A DNA stretch of 64,000 nt from Cytophagales bacterium WSM2-2 (GTDB lineage Bacteria > Bacteroidota > Bacteroidia > Cytophagales > Cyclobacteriaceae). The position numbers and the translations under genes were made by a program. Location of the stretch: NCBI GenBank assembly GCA_015472025.1, contig BNHL01000001.1:3522001-3586000 (forward strand), read 5' to 3'. Shown here piece by piece: positions 44,898-54,077 of this stretch (position 1 is its first letter; every line of letters starts with the position of its first letter). The notes beneath the pieces were generated by a model, which made no database searches, had not been told where the DNA came from, and saw only the letters and a list, made by a program, of their open reading frames with translations.

Positions 44898-46124
44898 ATG
44901 AAATTCCTTCCCCTCATTTTACTCGGCGTGGCTTTGGTCAACTGTAGCTCCAGGAAGGAGATAAAAGACGAAAGCATTTTACTGGACACGTTACTAACGT
45001 ATCGTAACAAAGGAGAATTGATGATAGCTTTTGGTGAAACCAATGTAACGGACTTCAAAGGACCTACAGCCGATTGCGACTATGCTGTTCTTTTTCCAGG
45101 CACTTCAGCTGAAGTTATATTTTGCTGGAACAATTACCGCGACCCGAAGGCGCAATTGACTACAAGGTCTGTGAAGATTTCCAATGCAAGCGCTTCAAAG
45201 CCGCCTATTAAATCAGTAAAAAAATGGCTTACATCACGAAGTGTCTTCCCAGGTATGACTGTTAAAGAACTTCAGAAGATTGCCGGTGATATGGTTTTTA
45301 ACTGGGATGTAGTTGGTAACGAATCTTTCGTAGGCACAACAACTTTTGGCGCTGATGACAATACCGAATATTATGTCTGGCTGGAACCCGGTTTTAAATT
45401 CAATGCCGCGCAAGGCGTGAATGGCTCTTATACCATTGCTGAAGCAGCGGAAGAAAACGCAATTGTCTATGCAGTAGAATTCCTGAAAGCATACCAGCCG
45501 GATAATATTACTGATAATAGTGAGGAAGATTCTTTGGATGAAGATCTTTCAAATGAAGAAAACATGGATTCATCACGTGCGGAACACGTTATACCTTTCA
45601 AGGCGTTCTTTAAAAAATATATTGCGACACGAGCCATTGGACGTGTAAAGCTTCCATACGATCTCGGTCCGGATCGTGAAGGAATAGAAACGATCGATTC
45701 TCCTGACGGAGCTTTTCATCACAACGAACACGATAACGGTTCAGTACGTTTGTTGGGCTTACTCCCGGATACCACTAAGTTTTACGGCATTATATATCAA
45801 ATGCATCCTTTATGGTATATCGTGACTGGTCCTGCGAGTTTTTATGAAACGTTTATTTGCACTTTCTCCAAATCCGGGCAATTGATAGACGTGGCCAAAG
45901 TAAGGCTTGAGTCCGATACCAACGATCCCAGTTCTTGCAGCCGTGAAGTGAAGACGACAGGAACAATTGCACCAGACCTCTCATTCAACTGTACCGAGTC
46001 TATCCGACTGACCAAATGCGATGGCGAGAATAAAGAACAATTTGAAGAAGCTAAGATTTCGGGAAGGATAAACCCCGATGGGTCGATTACTTCCATGGTG
46101 GAAGAGCGAAAGAGAGTAGAGTAA
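44898..46124 (+). CDS. Putative lipoprotein, function unknown
   Basis: A 408-residue protein with a lipoprotein signal (MKFLPLILLGVALVNCSS, lipidated Cys16). The mature part contains an acidic linker (NSEEDSLDEDLSNEENMDSS) near residue 215, separating two domains of unknown family. The second half includes RVKLPYDLGPDREGIETID and a cysteine pair (CSREVKTT, CTESIRLTKCDG). Probably outer-membrane attached. No link with its neighbours is evident. Confidence 0.6.
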   Translation: MKFLPLILLGVALVNCSSRKEIKDESILLDTLLTYRNKGELMIAFGETNVTDFKGPTADCDYAVLFPGTSAEVIFCWNNYRDPKAQLTTRSVKISNASASKPPIKSVKKWLTSRSVFPGMTVKELQKIAGDMVFNWDVVGNESFVGTTTFGADDNTEYYVWLEPGFKFNAAQGVNGSYTIAEAAEENAIVYAVEFLKAYQPDNITDNSEEDSLDEDLSNEENMDSSRAEHVIPFKAFFKKYIATRAIGRVKLPYDLGPDREGIETIDSPDGAFHHNEHDNGSVRLLGLLPDTTKFYGIIYQMHPLWYIVTGPASFYETFICTFSKSGQLIDVAKVRLESDTNDPSSCSREVKTTGTIAPDLSFNCTESIRLTKCDGENKEQFEEAKISGRINPDGSITSMVEERKRVE

Positions 46125-46199
46125 CTTTTCAACGACCTATTGCCCAAATACCAAGCAGCGAGTGGCCAACAACTAGTAACGAACAACTAACAACTAATC

Positions 46200-46796
46200 C
46201 TACGATTCCACCGCCAACAACAACGTAATTGTTCCCTTCCCATTCCTGTGAACTTCAATGGCGTTCAAGTCAAGGTCGGTGATGTCATGACCCCAGATAC
46301 CATACTTGCCATTGGTCTGATTGCGGTTAATTGGACCTTGTCTTTTTTCTAAAGGTATTGTTTTGGTAGTAGCCGATTTTTCCTCTTCCTGGTACACATA
46401 TTTATAGCGCGTACTGATTTCTTTGATCAACTGTTTTCGGGAAAAACCTTCGTTCGTGGTTTCGATGAGGAAAACGGCTGGGGTGTTCAACGGGTAATCG
46501 ACCAATAACAATACCGATTTAAATGGTAACACAACCCTGTCGCCCTCCATCAGTCGTTCGATGTTGAGTTCCGGGTTGGCTATGTTTATCCAGGGAATGA
46601 TGCCGTCTTCAAAATTTTTTCGTTCTTCTTTTGCAGCTTTTACTTTGAAATCGATCGTGTACAAGATGTCGCCCAACGTATCCTGAACCAGACGCGCTGA
46701 GTCCTTAGTTTCACCCGTTTCGGTGGTTGATTTACCTGTACAACTTAAAAAGATTGCAACGATGAAAAGAAGAAGGGGGGTGACTTTCAAGTTCAT
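46200..46796 (-). CDS. Putative lipoprotein, function unknown
   Basis: A 198-residue protein with a lipoprotein signal (LLLFIVAIFLSCTGKS, lipidated Cys19). The mature part is polar and has no family I recognise; a run of charged residues (DFKVKAAKEERKNFEDG) and a C-terminal NAIEVHRNGKGTITLLLAVE stand out. It converges on the preceding lipoprotein gene. Confidence 0.55.
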   Translation of the reverse strand: MNLKVTPLLLFIVAIFLSCTGKSTTETGETKDSARLVQDTLGDILYTIDFKVKAAKEERKNFEDGIIPWINIANPELNIERLMEGDRVVLPFKSVLLLVDYPLNTPAVFLIETTNEGFSRKQLIKEISTRYKYVYQEEEKSATTKTIPLEKRQGPINRNQTNGKYGIWGHDITDLDLNAIEVHRNGKGTITLLLAVES

Positions 46797-46833
46797 GAAG
46801 ACAAAAATACAAGTTGGAATTTAGTATTTGAAA

Positions 46834-47082
46834 TTACTTCGGCTTTGCATTGTACAGCAGCACTACAAAGTAAAGTGAGAACAGCATTGCTGCTATTGAG
46901 CCATAAAGCATACCCCAACCAATCTGCCTCAGTCTTTCCTTAGAGACCCGAAGCCTGATGAACAGCCCCAGTAATATTCCTATGGCTGAGATATAGATTG
47001 GCCAATACATATCACTTAAGTCAATTGTAAGAAAATAGACAACCTCCATTGAGAAGAAGAGAACCAGGTAAATGTATTTCAT
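46834..47082 (-). CDS. Small membrane protein, function unknown
   Basis: An 82-residue protein with three predicted membrane segments (KYIYLVLFFSMEVVYFL, WPIYISAIGILLGLFI and GSIAAMLFSLYFVVLL) and a basic loop (RVSKERLRQIGWG). No family recognised. Confidence 0.5.
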   Translation of the reverse strand: MKYIYLVLFFSMEVVYFLTIDLSDMYWPIYISAIGILLGLFIRLRVSKERLRQIGWGMLYGSIAAMLFSLYFVVLLYNAKPK

Positions 47083-47228
47083 ATATATAACCGACTATTT
47101 CCCGGCAATAATACAAAACAAAGCAATGGCGAGAATACTCCTGCAGCCGTGAGTTTTATCCTGAAAAAAAGCACCCTCGGAACGAAACTTTACGTTCTCT
47201 TTTTTGTTTAAATACCTATCGTCAATCC

Positions 47229-47999
47229 ATGACTTTTGCCACATTCCTGCCCGGTGCTGTTTTGAAGCCTTACGTAAAGGCATATCATGTTATTGAATCG
47301 CCTTCAGATGTAGTGAACAGAATATTACCGGATACCTCATTGACGATGGTGTTTCGTTTCCGCGGAAGTGTGAGTGCCCTGGCTCAGGGAAATAAAGATT
47401 CCCTTCCCACCGCTGCCATTTCAGGTTTGAGGAAGTCAGGAAGATCAATCGCCTATGCGGCAGGAGCAGGCAACATTATAGTGAGACTGAGAGAAGCTGC
47501 AGCGAATGTCTTTTTCAAAGAGCCGCTCAGTGAGTTATTTCAAAATACGGTCTCGCTTAACGATCTGGCCGGTTACCGCGATTTGTCGTTTGTTGAAGAT
47601 GCTCTTGCAGATGCAAGTGATCACAAGCAACGTATTTCGATCGTTGAATCATTTCTTAAATCCAGGTTGGCAAGTGAAAAACTGGATAAAACAATTCTTT
47701 CTGCTGTAGACGCTATTCGCAATTCCCCTTCTGTTCGTATCAGTTCGCTAGCCAGTGATCATTGTTTGAGCCAGGATGCTTTTGAAAAGCGATTCAAACG
47801 TGTGGTTGGAGCGCGGCCAAAGCAATTTGTCTACCTGGCAAGAATGGGAGCCATTGTGAAAAGTGATCTGAAGAATAAATCACTGGTCGAAACAGCCGTA
47901 GAAGCAGGCTACTTCGACCAGTCACATTTCAACAAAGACTTCAAACTTTATACCGGGCAGACACCAACTGAATTTATCAAGTCTGTGCGCGCCTGGTAG
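47229..47999 (+). CDS. AraC-family transcriptional regulator (DUF6597-type sensor domain)
   Basis: A 256-residue regulator. The N-terminal half resembles the DUF6597 ligand-binding domain found in AraC proteins (FLPGAVLKPYVKAYHVIE, then RILPDTSLTMVFRFRGS). The C-terminal half has two helix-turn-helix motifs (SSLASDHCLSQDAFEKRFKR and EAGYFDQSHFNKDFKLYTG), ending TPTEFIKSV. It converges on the YCII gene three bases away. Its regulon is unknown. Confidence 0.84.
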   Translation: MTFATFLPGAVLKPYVKAYHVIESPSDVVNRILPDTSLTMVFRFRGSVSALAQGNKDSLPTAAISGLRKSGRSIAYAAGAGNIIVRLREAAANVFFKEPLSELFQNTVSLNDLAGYRDLSFVEDALADASDHKQRISIVESFLKSRLASEKLDKTILSAVDAIRNSPSVRISSLASDHCLSQDAFEKRFKRVVGARPKQFVYLARMGAIVKSDLKNKSLVETAVEAGYFDQSHFNKDFKLYTGQTPTEFIKSVRAW

Positions 48000-48002
48000 A
48001 CT

Positions 48003-48443
48003 TTAATTTCCCGGGCTAGGCCGTGTCAGGATCTCCCTTACCTCAACACTTCCGTCAAACTCAAGGATAGGAAACGTTTTCGCCAATTCGTTGGCCGACT
48101 CAAAACTTTCAGCACGAAGGAAAATGTTGCTTACCACTTTCATATCTCCGAGCACCACAGCTTCCTTTTTTACCGACTTATCCTTCCCGGATACCACATA
48201 GCCATCTCCCGGAAAAGGAAAGCTAATGATGTAAATGCCGTCTTTCTTCCACTGCTCCAGCAATGCACTCCATTTGGGATTAGCGATCTGTACTTGCTCT
48301 CTTGAATAGGAGAGAGGTACTCTTACCAGAAAACTAAATTCTTTCATTGTCTTTGTGTTATTTTTTGTTTGTGATGCTGTTGTTTGCGCGCTGGATATCA
48401 TCCATGCGAAGCAAAGCGCTACACTCAATACGATTGATTTCAT
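48003..48443 (-). CDS. YCII-like exported protein
   Basis: A 146-residue protein with signal peptide (MKSIVLSVALCFAWMISSA). The mature part fits the YCII dimeric alpha/beta barrel family (KWSALLEQWKKDGIYIISF, KKEAVVLGDMKVVSNIFL, FESANELAKTFPILEFDG). Export of a YCII protein is unusual; the start at 48443 is used because the signal peptide is clear, but a cytoplasmic version could start at the internal M33 (MKEFSFLV). Reaction unknown. Confidence 0.65.
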   Translation of the reverse strand: MKSIVLSVALCFAWMISSAQTTASQTKNNTKTMKEFSFLVRVPLSYSREQVQIANPKWSALLEQWKKDGIYIISFPFPGDGYVVSGKDKSVKKEAVVLGDMKVVSNIFLRAESFESANELAKTFPILEFDGSVEVREILTRPSPGN

Positions 48444-48573
48444 AGATCGATTTTTTTACAGGAGTAAAACTAGAATTAAGGAAGGAAGTGGAATTGTAAA
48501 AAATCAGCGATTTGCGCCAATTCTGATATTGGAAGGAAAGGACATAATGAATGTCCTTCGCGCCTATGAATTT

Positions 48574-48969
48574 TTAACGGTACAGCCGTTTTTTAATATC
48601 AACGTAAGCGGCCTTAATGAAATTCAGAACTTCCTTTTCATCATATGCTACTCCTGGCCTTATCTTGATATGACGCATTCTTTTTCCAGAGCCTTCCAGC
48701 AAGCCATTTTTATCGTACAAGTCAGCTCCGTAAAAAAATCCAACGTTGACGTGAGAGCTGAAAGCGTTAACATAAGCAAAGGGCGCCTGATCAACGCAAC
48801 CAATCGGGTAGCCATCGTGGAAAATATCCACTACATCACCTCCGCAATTCTTGATGGCATCAAACCATTTGACAGCGATAGGCCGCAACTCCGTTGCTTT
48901 GCTGTTCAGCCATTCGTCCATGGTTAAATTCTGGATATCCTTACCCGTATACAGAAGAAGTTTTTCCAT
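48574..48969 (-). CDS. DUF1801 (YdhG-like) protein
   Basis: A 131-residue soluble protein in which WFDAIKNCGGDVVDIFHDGY, FAYVNAFSSHVNVGFFYGA and MRHIKIRPGVAYDEKE match the DUF1801 / YdhG pattern. The biochemical function is not known. Confidence 0.7.
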   Translation of the reverse strand: MEKLLLYTGKDIQNLTMDEWLNSKATELRPIAVKWFDAIKNCGGDVVDIFHDGYPIGCVDQAPFAYVNAFSSHVNVGFFYGADLYDKNGLLEGSGKRMRHIKIRPGVAYDEKEVLNFIKAAYVDIKKRLYR

Positions 48970-49106
48970 GGGTAATCAGCGTATCGATGGTAAGTTTTTC
49001 ATTGAATAGTAGTGTTGAAAAGGGTAGTGAAGAGATGGTAAGAGAAAGTTTGCAACTGTAAACACTAAGTTACCAATTGTTAAACACAATGATTTAGATG
49101 GTGAGC

Positions 49107-49529
49107 TCAAGTTAATTCCCCGACTTTCGTTAAACTCCTGGTATCCACTCCGAAACAGTGGTCGTACCCATCTTCATCGGTAACGAAGAACTCCGTCTGG
49201 CCATAGTCGCGGTCTTCAACGTCTGACACCGCAAACCCAAGTTTTTTCAGCCGTTCTCTTGTAGCATGTATATCAGTTGGTGTCCAATAGAGCCGAATGC
49301 CTTCATAGCTGTCAGGTTTGGCAGAAACTTCAGGGCGCTCGTTGAGCCAGAAATACACATGTTCATTATGGACCATACAGCCGATCAGCTTGCCTTCACG
49401 TTTCATTTCGCGGTCTGCGATAAGACCAATCCCATTCACCCAGAAGCGAAGGCTTTTTTCAAGATCGGCACTGGGAATTACAGCAATACACGCCTTAACA
49501 GTAGCAGTTGCTTTCTCTTTTGTATTCAT
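49107..49529 (-). CDS. VOC-superfamily (glyoxalase/bleomycin resistance-like) protein
   Basis: A 140-residue protein of the vicinal oxygen chelate fold (PSADLEKSLRFWVNGIGL, GCMVHNEHVYFWLNERPE, GFAVSDVEDRDYGQTEFFVT). Metal ligands in such proteins are usually H and E; HNEHVYF and QTEFFV are candidates. Substrate unknown. It lies divergently from the Crp-like regulator, 113 bases apart. Confidence 0.75.
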   Translation of the reverse strand: MNTKEKATATVKACIAVIPSADLEKSLRFWVNGIGLIADREMKREGKLIGCMVHNEHVYFWLNERPEVSAKPDSYEGIRLYWTPTDIHATRERLKKLGFAVSDVEDRDYGQTEFFVTDEDGYDHCFGVDTRSLTKVGELT

Positions 49530-49642
49530 AGTTTAAAAATAAATGAATAACCGCAGGATTCGTTTTAACGCACAGTGAATTCTTTATTTCATTGCTTAGC
49601 GCTTTTTTGCGTGAAACCATCATTAGCCCTAAATTTGACCGA

Positions 49643-50227
49643 ATGCACGAGTCTCTCATTACTTATATCAATCGCTACATCTCAAAGCCACTTGTCGATA
49701 GCGATATTGAATTGATCAAAAAGGCTTTTGTACCAAAGAAAATCAGGAAGAAGCAATACCTATTGCAGGCGGGAGAGGTGTGCAAGTATATTGCCTTCAT
49801 CGTAAAAGGCGCGATGCGCCAGTATAGCGTTGACAATAAAGGAGTAGAGCATATTGTCGGGCTGTGCATAGAGAATTGGTGGGCGGCAGACAGAGAGAGC
49901 TTTATCATGTTGACACCCTCGAGTTACAATATTGATGCGTGGGAAGATACCGATGCCCTCGTCATGACACGGGCCGACCAGGTGAACCTCTATAACGCAG
50001 TGCCCGCCATGAATGAACTTTCCCAACGTCTTGACGAGCGACATGCGTTTGCTACCCAAAAGCGATTGAACGACTTTATCAGCTTGCCTTCAGACAAGCG
50101 CTATGCTCACTTAACAAAAACACATCCTGATTTCATTCAGCGGTTCCCGCAGCATATCATTGCCTCCTACCTGGGTATAACCAAGGAAACCCTGAGCAGG
50201 ATTCGCAAACAAAGCATGGAGAAATAG
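49643..50227 (+). CDS. Crp/Fnr-family transcriptional regulator
   Basis: A 194-residue regulator with an N-terminal cyclic-nucleotide-binding-like fold (RKKQYLLQAGEVCKYIAFIV) and a C-terminal helix-turn-helix (QHIIASYLGITKETLSRIRK). The start at 49643 (MHESLITYINRY) is preferred over 49592. It lies 140 bases upstream of the pirin gene, so it may control the pirin/YceI genes or the divergent VOC gene. Confidence 0.83.
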   Translation: MHESLITYINRYISKPLVDSDIELIKKAFVPKKIRKKQYLLQAGEVCKYIAFIVKGAMRQYSVDNKGVEHIVGLCIENWWAADRESFIMLTPSSYNIDAWEDTDALVMTRADQVNLYNAVPAMNELSQRLDERHAFATQKRLNDFISLPSDKRYAHLTKTHPDFIQRFPQHIIASYLGITKETLSRIRKQSMEK

Positions 50228-50322
50228 CGTTGTCCGTTTTTCTCTGACTTCAATGCCGGTTGTTGACATTTGTCAACGCTTTTTTCTAACATAGATCATC
50301 TTCCCGGGCACTCTCGCTGCTC

Positions 50323-50330
50323 CATCTTTG
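50323..50330 (+). promoter_or_regulatory. Candidate -7 element of the pirin gene
   Basis: CATCTTTG differs from TAnnTTTG only at the first base. It lies 38 bases before the pirin start codon. No strong -33 element was seen. Confidence 0.35.
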
Positions 50331-50367
50331 AGGTATCAATCGCCAAAGAAAAATTGATAACCGAGTT

Positions 50368-51255
50368 ATGAAAAAGAGAGTAGCATTTTCTATGAAGGGC
50401 CACAGGGCCGACATCGGTGAATATATGATCAACCGGTTGTTACCCAGCGCCAGGGCAAAATCCATTGGCCCGTTTGTATTCCTTGACCATCTCCTTCCAG
50501 CTGAGCTTTCACCGGACGCACCGGTAAAGAAAGTAAACGGAACGGGGGCGCACCCTCATCGGGGTATTGCAACATTAACCTACATCATCAATGGTGAGGC
50601 AGATCATTTTGACAGCAACGGAAACCACGCCAAAGTAAGTTCCGGTGGAGCGCAGTGGATGAAAGCAGGCAATGGCATTATTCATGATGAAGCAATAAAT
50701 GCAGATGTAAAAGCCAATGACCATCGCACACATGCCATGCAATTTTGGGTTAACCTTCCTTCCCGGAATAAAGCAGAATCTCCTGAGTATGTTCCCGTGC
50801 AGGCAGAAGAAGTTCCGCAACACTATTTGACTAATTCCAGTGGATGGATCAAAGTAATTGACGGTACGTTTGAAAATCAGGCGTCAAAGATTCCGAACTA
50901 TACAAAGCAGTTCATTTATCACATTCACCTGGAGGCTGGAAAGCAATTTTCTATGCTGACAGAAACAGAATTGGAGTATGCTGCTTTTCTTCCCCTGCAT
51001 AATGCTGAGATCAACGAAGTGCTTTATAAAAAAGGTGATCTCATCGCCTTTGATAAAGACAACGGAACCATTGAGATCACTAACAAATCAAATGAAGGCA
51101 TTGACGTCATCCTGTTCGGTGGAGCGAAATATACAGAGCCGATCGTTTTCGGAGGACCTTTTGTAATGAACAGCGAACTCGAAATTGCGCAAGCGTATGA
51201 CGACTTCCATGCCGGGAAATACGGTAAGATCAATTATACAGTAGAAGTACAATAA
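50368..51255 (+). CDS. Pirin family protein
   Basis: A 295-residue bicupin protein. The metal-binding cupin motif HPHRGIATLTYIINGEADHF and the following GGAQWMKAGNGIIHDE match pirins; some pirins are quercetin 2,3-dioxygenases or regulate pyruvate metabolism. The substrate is not determinable from sequence. The YceI gene starts 27 bases downstream and is probably co-transcribed. Confidence 0.92.
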   Translation: MKKRVAFSMKGHRADIGEYMINRLLPSARAKSIGPFVFLDHLLPAELSPDAPVKKVNGTGAHPHRGIATLTYIINGEADHFDSNGNHAKVSSGGAQWMKAGNGIIHDEAINADVKANDHRTHAMQFWVNLPSRNKAESPEYVPVQAEEVPQHYLTNSSGWIKVIDGTFENQASKIPNYTKQFIYHIHLEAGKQFSMLTETELEYAAFLPLHNAEINEVLYKKGDLIAFDKDNGTIEITNKSNEGIDVILFGGAKYTEPIVFGGPFVMNSELEIAQAYDDFHAGKYGKINYTVEVQ

Positions 51256-51281
51256 TGAATACTAAATTTTAATTAACAATT

Positions 51282-51827
51282 ATGAAAACTGCAGTAGCAA
51301 CAAAAACAAAATGGGTTATCGATCCTATGCACAGTGAAATCCTTTTCAAGGTGAAACACCTCATGATCTCGAATGTGAAAGGTGAGTTCAGAAAATTTAC
51401 CGGCGAGATTGACGGAGAAGATTTTACTAAATCGGAGATCAATGTGAATATCGATGCGGGTTCCATCTTCACGAATGAGGATAGCCGCGACAACCACCTG
51501 AAGAGTGCCGATTTCTTTGATGTAACCAACCACCCTACGCTTACTTTCAGGGGATTGTCTCTTGAAAAAAACGGTAGCGATACCTATAAGCTGAACGGCT
51601 TATTAACGATCAGGGGAATTACTAATGAAATAACACTGGATGTCGACTTTGGCGGGGTCAATAAAGATCCGTACGGAAACGAGAAAGCCGGGTTTTCATT
51701 GACTGGCTCGATCAGTCGCAAAAATTTCGGGCTTACCTGGAATGCCGCACTTGAAACCGGTGGTGCGTTGGTAGGCGATGAAGTGAAAATAATGGCTGAA
51801 GTGCAGTTGGTGAAGCAGGCTGCTTAA
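51282..51827 (+). CDS. YceI family protein
   Basis: A 181-residue lipocalin-like protein of the YceI family, which binds isoprenoid-type lipids. It starts KWVIDPMHSEILFKVKHLM, with SEINVNIDAGSIFTNEDSRD, SADFFDVTNHPTLTF and GVNKDPYGNEKAGFSLTG as family landmarks. Unusually it has no signal peptide, so it is likely cytoplasmic, as some Bacteroidota copies associated with pirins are. It follows the pirin gene. Confidence 0.9.
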   Translation: MKTAVATKTKWVIDPMHSEILFKVKHLMISNVKGEFRKFTGEIDGEDFTKSEINVNIDAGSIFTNEDSRDNHLKSADFFDVTNHPTLTFRGLSLEKNGSDTYKLNGLLTIRGITNEITLDVDFGGVNKDPYGNEKAGFSLTGSISRKNFGLTWNAALETGGALVGDEVKIMAEVQLVKQAA

Positions 51828-51854
51828 GTTTCACGTAAAAGTTTCATTTCTTTT

Positions 51855-51929
51855 TTCACGCAAAGCCGCGAAGGCGCAAAAGGTTTATTTATAATGGATG
51901 AATCTTAGCGTCTTGGCGCCTTTGCGTGA
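51855..51929. repeat. Interspersed palindromic repeat (CACGCAAAGGCGC type)
   Basis: The arm at 51855-51880 (TTCACGCAAAGCCGCGAAGG onwards) is inverted at 51904-51929 (ending GCGCCTTTGCGTGA) around a 23-base spacer. A fragment of the same unit (TCACGCAAAGGCGCGAAG) appears at 54003-54020. This type of intergenic palindrome is common in Bacteroidota. It may also terminate the pirin/YceI transcript. Confidence 0.65.
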
Positions 51930-52021
51930 TATTTTTTTACGCTACGATTAGCCCCTATCTTAGTGACCTGATTTAGGAGTAACAAAGCAGGCAGTCCTTC
52001 TCACCGTCCAACACAATGTTA

Positions 52022-52029
52022 TAACTTTG
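52022..52029 (+). promoter_or_regulatory. -7 promoter element TAACTTTG
   Basis: TAACTTTG matches TAnnTTTG, 40 bases before the start of the secreted protein gene at 52069. No clear TTTG is present 19-21 bases upstream. Confidence 0.4.
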
Positions 52030-52068
52030 GACTTATTGTCTCCGTTTCAGATTTGAAAACTAACTATT

Positions 52069-52743
52069 ATGAAATCACCTGGCATTGTTACAGCGTCCGC
52101 ATTTTTAATATGTAGTTCCGTATTCGCACAAACCGAACGCAAAGCGATCCCGCTTACGGGCAATAAAGATCTGACAGCCATTCACGTGAACATCACGGAA
52201 GAAAAATACAAAGGGCAAAATGCGATTAAGGTCACTGGTACCGGTGGCAATGCCGAAGATCAGCTGGTTAAAATAAATACTATTGACCTGAAGGACGGTA
52301 CAATTGAAGTTGAGCTCTCGGGAAATCCCGGCGAGGGCGCTTCAGACCAGGCGCGTGGTTTTGTAGGTGTAGCTTTCCGGATCAAAGACGACAACTCTAA
52401 GTTCGAATGTTTCTATCTCCGTCCCACCAACGGCAGGGCCGATGATCAGCTTCGGAGAAATCACGCCACGCAATACATTTCCTTTCCCGATTTCCCGTGG
52501 TTCAAATTGCGCGAAGAAACCCCCGGCAAGTATGAATCGTATGCAGACCTAGTGCCGGGCGAGTGGACTAAAGTGCGCATCGAAATAAAAGGAGAGAAGG
52601 CAAAGTTGTTTGTACACAATAACCCTCAACCGGTGCTGATCGTAAATGATCTGAAACTCGGAGCAGATGCACACGGCAGTATAGCTTTGTGGATCGGCCC
52701 CGGTACAGATGCACGGTTCACAAATTTGTTTGTGACGAAGTAA
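52069..52743 (+). CDS. Secreted lectin-like protein
   Basis: A 224-residue exported protein (MKSPGIVTASAFLICSSVFA). The mature part looks like a concanavalin-type beta-sandwich (DGTIEVELSGNPGEGASDQA, RGFVGVAFRIKDDNSKFECF, then GSIALWIGPGTDARFTNLFV), as found in proteins that bind carbohydrate or in DUF1080-like glycosidase relatives. No catalytic residues can be assigned. It converges on the metallo-beta-lactamase-fold gene. Confidence 0.65.
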   Translation: MKSPGIVTASAFLICSSVFAQTERKAIPLTGNKDLTAIHVNITEEKYKGQNAIKVTGTGGNAEDQLVKINTIDLKDGTIEVELSGNPGEGASDQARGFVGVAFRIKDDNSKFECFYLRPTNGRADDQLRRNHATQYISFPDFPWFKLREETPGKYESYADLVPGEWTKVRIEIKGEKAKLFVHNNPQPVLIVNDLKLGADAHGSIALWIGPGTDARFTNLFVTK

Positions 52744-52770
52744 GAAACATTTGGCTGGTCACTCAACGGA

Positions 52771-53913
52771 TTATTTCCATTGCTTTTTCATTTGTTGGAA
52801 ATCTTTTTCCCAGGCATTAGTACCACCACTTGTAAATTTGGCATCAACTCTTCGCGACTGCTTTTCAAAATATTCAGCCATCAGCGTGTTCCCCAGGAAA
52901 TAGTAGGTCTCACCCAGCGTGTCCCAGGCATTGGGGCTCCAGGGGCTAAGAAATGTCTGGAGTTGCGCCAGGTATAGCGCTCTTTGCAATTCCTTCTTTC
53001 GAAGACAGGCATACGCAGCCGAATTGCATATGGATACGGGAACATTATTCCTGATGAAGACCTCAGCAATACTATCCCGTTTTTTCAGCAGGTCAGATTC
53101 ATTTGCGGGTAAATATTTTTGTGTCATCTCGGTAATAGTAATTCCCTGGTCCAGTAATTTTCTAAAAACAGGATACCCGATAAGGCCGAGTGTTTGATCT
53201 TTGTCTGCATTGCAACGCATGAACGATGATGGATTTATCTTTTTTGTATCTAAAAACCGGTTCAAATCTTTAACACGGTCTGCGATTATATCCTGTCCTC
53301 CGACTTGCTGAGGATATCTGAAGAACATACACCCGGCATGAAAGGCTTTATACTTAGGGATGAAGAAGTACAGGTACTCTTCCGTAGGGGCACTGGGAAA
53401 ATCTGTTTTCAGGAAGCGATAAGCAACAACTTTGTTTTTCTTATCCTGAATCACTATGGAGTCTCCTTCGACAAACGTGATGTTCTTCTGGAATTTCCGG
53501 ATATCCTCTTCGGTAATGAACTCCTTCATCTTTTCGAAGTTTGATTTGGTGGATACCAGGGTTACGTGGTTGCGGAGGAATGGCCTGACCGAAGCGATAC
53601 TGTGTGGATGCCAGTGAGAGTGAAGCAGGTATTTCAACGGCTTGTTGGGAAATTTTTCCTTTAACTTTTGAATTGCAAGTTCTCCGGCATAAACGTGATC
53701 GGTGAGGCGTGTGGCACCGTCTTCCATGACCGGGGCTTCCAGCATGACAATGAAGTTTTCGAATTCCACGATAGTGCTTTTTGATCCTGATGAATCGTAG
53801 TACATATGGTATAACCCCTGATCTACGGGAGTAATCTGAAACCCGCTGTCTTTCTGACAAAGGGCTGTGAAGGAGGTTACTAAAGAGATAATTAAGCTAA
53901 GCACTGATTTCAT
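52771..53913 (-). CDS. Metallo-beta-lactamase-fold protein with degenerate metal site
   Basis: A 380-residue exported protein (MKSVLSLIISLVTSFTALCQ). The N-terminal domain has an MBL fold, with the metal motif region reading LLHSHWHPHSIASV. The normal HxHxDH would need Asp at position 102 and His at 103; here H102 and P103 are found, so the site is altered. FHAGCMFFRYP stands where a later Asp is expected. The last about 80 residues resemble a TPR pair (LYLAQLQTFLSPWSPNAWDT, GETYYFLGNTLMAEYFEK). It may have lost hydrolase activity or use a different metal geometry. Confidence 0.75.
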   Translation of the reverse strand: MKSVLSLIISLVTSFTALCQKDSGFQITPVDQGLYHMYYDSSGSKSTIVEFENFIVMLEAPVMEDGATRLTDHVYAGELAIQKLKEKFPNKPLKYLLHSHWHPHSIASVRPFLRNHVTLVSTKSNFEKMKEFITEEDIRKFQKNITFVEGDSIVIQDKKNKVVAYRFLKTDFPSAPTEEYLYFFIPKYKAFHAGCMFFRYPQQVGGQDIIADRVKDLNRFLDTKKINPSSFMRCNADKDQTLGLIGYPVFRKLLDQGITITEMTQKYLPANESDLLKKRDSIAEVFIRNNVPVSICNSAAYACLRKKELQRALYLAQLQTFLSPWSPNAWDTLGETYYFLGNTLMAEYFEKQSRRVDAKFTSGGTNAWEKDFQQMKKQWK

Positions 53914-54002
53914 GATTCGTTTTTCTTCAAAAGAATGAAATCGGTAACACGAAGTGTGTTAAGGGGTGCCTATGAATTGTTATGGATGAGTTAAAAAGAA
54001 GA

Positions 54003-54020
54003 TCACGCAAAGGCGCGAAG
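54003..54020. repeat. Fragment of CACGCAAAGGCGC repeat
   Basis: The sequence TCACGCAAAGGCGCGAAG matches one arm of the palindrome at 51855-51929. The second arm is not present nearby, so this is a solitary half-unit in the gap between the metallo-beta-lactamase-fold gene and the next gene. Confidence 0.5.
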
Positions 54021-54077
54021 TGAATGCAGGTTTTCCTTGTATTTTCTCTACGGCTAAAAATTGAGATGATAGCGAGA

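Noticed and set aside
48355..48927. Plus-strand ORF of 190 codons
   Set aside because: It overlaps the DUF1801 gene and the start of the YCII gene on the other strand, both with recognisable patterns, and has none of its own.
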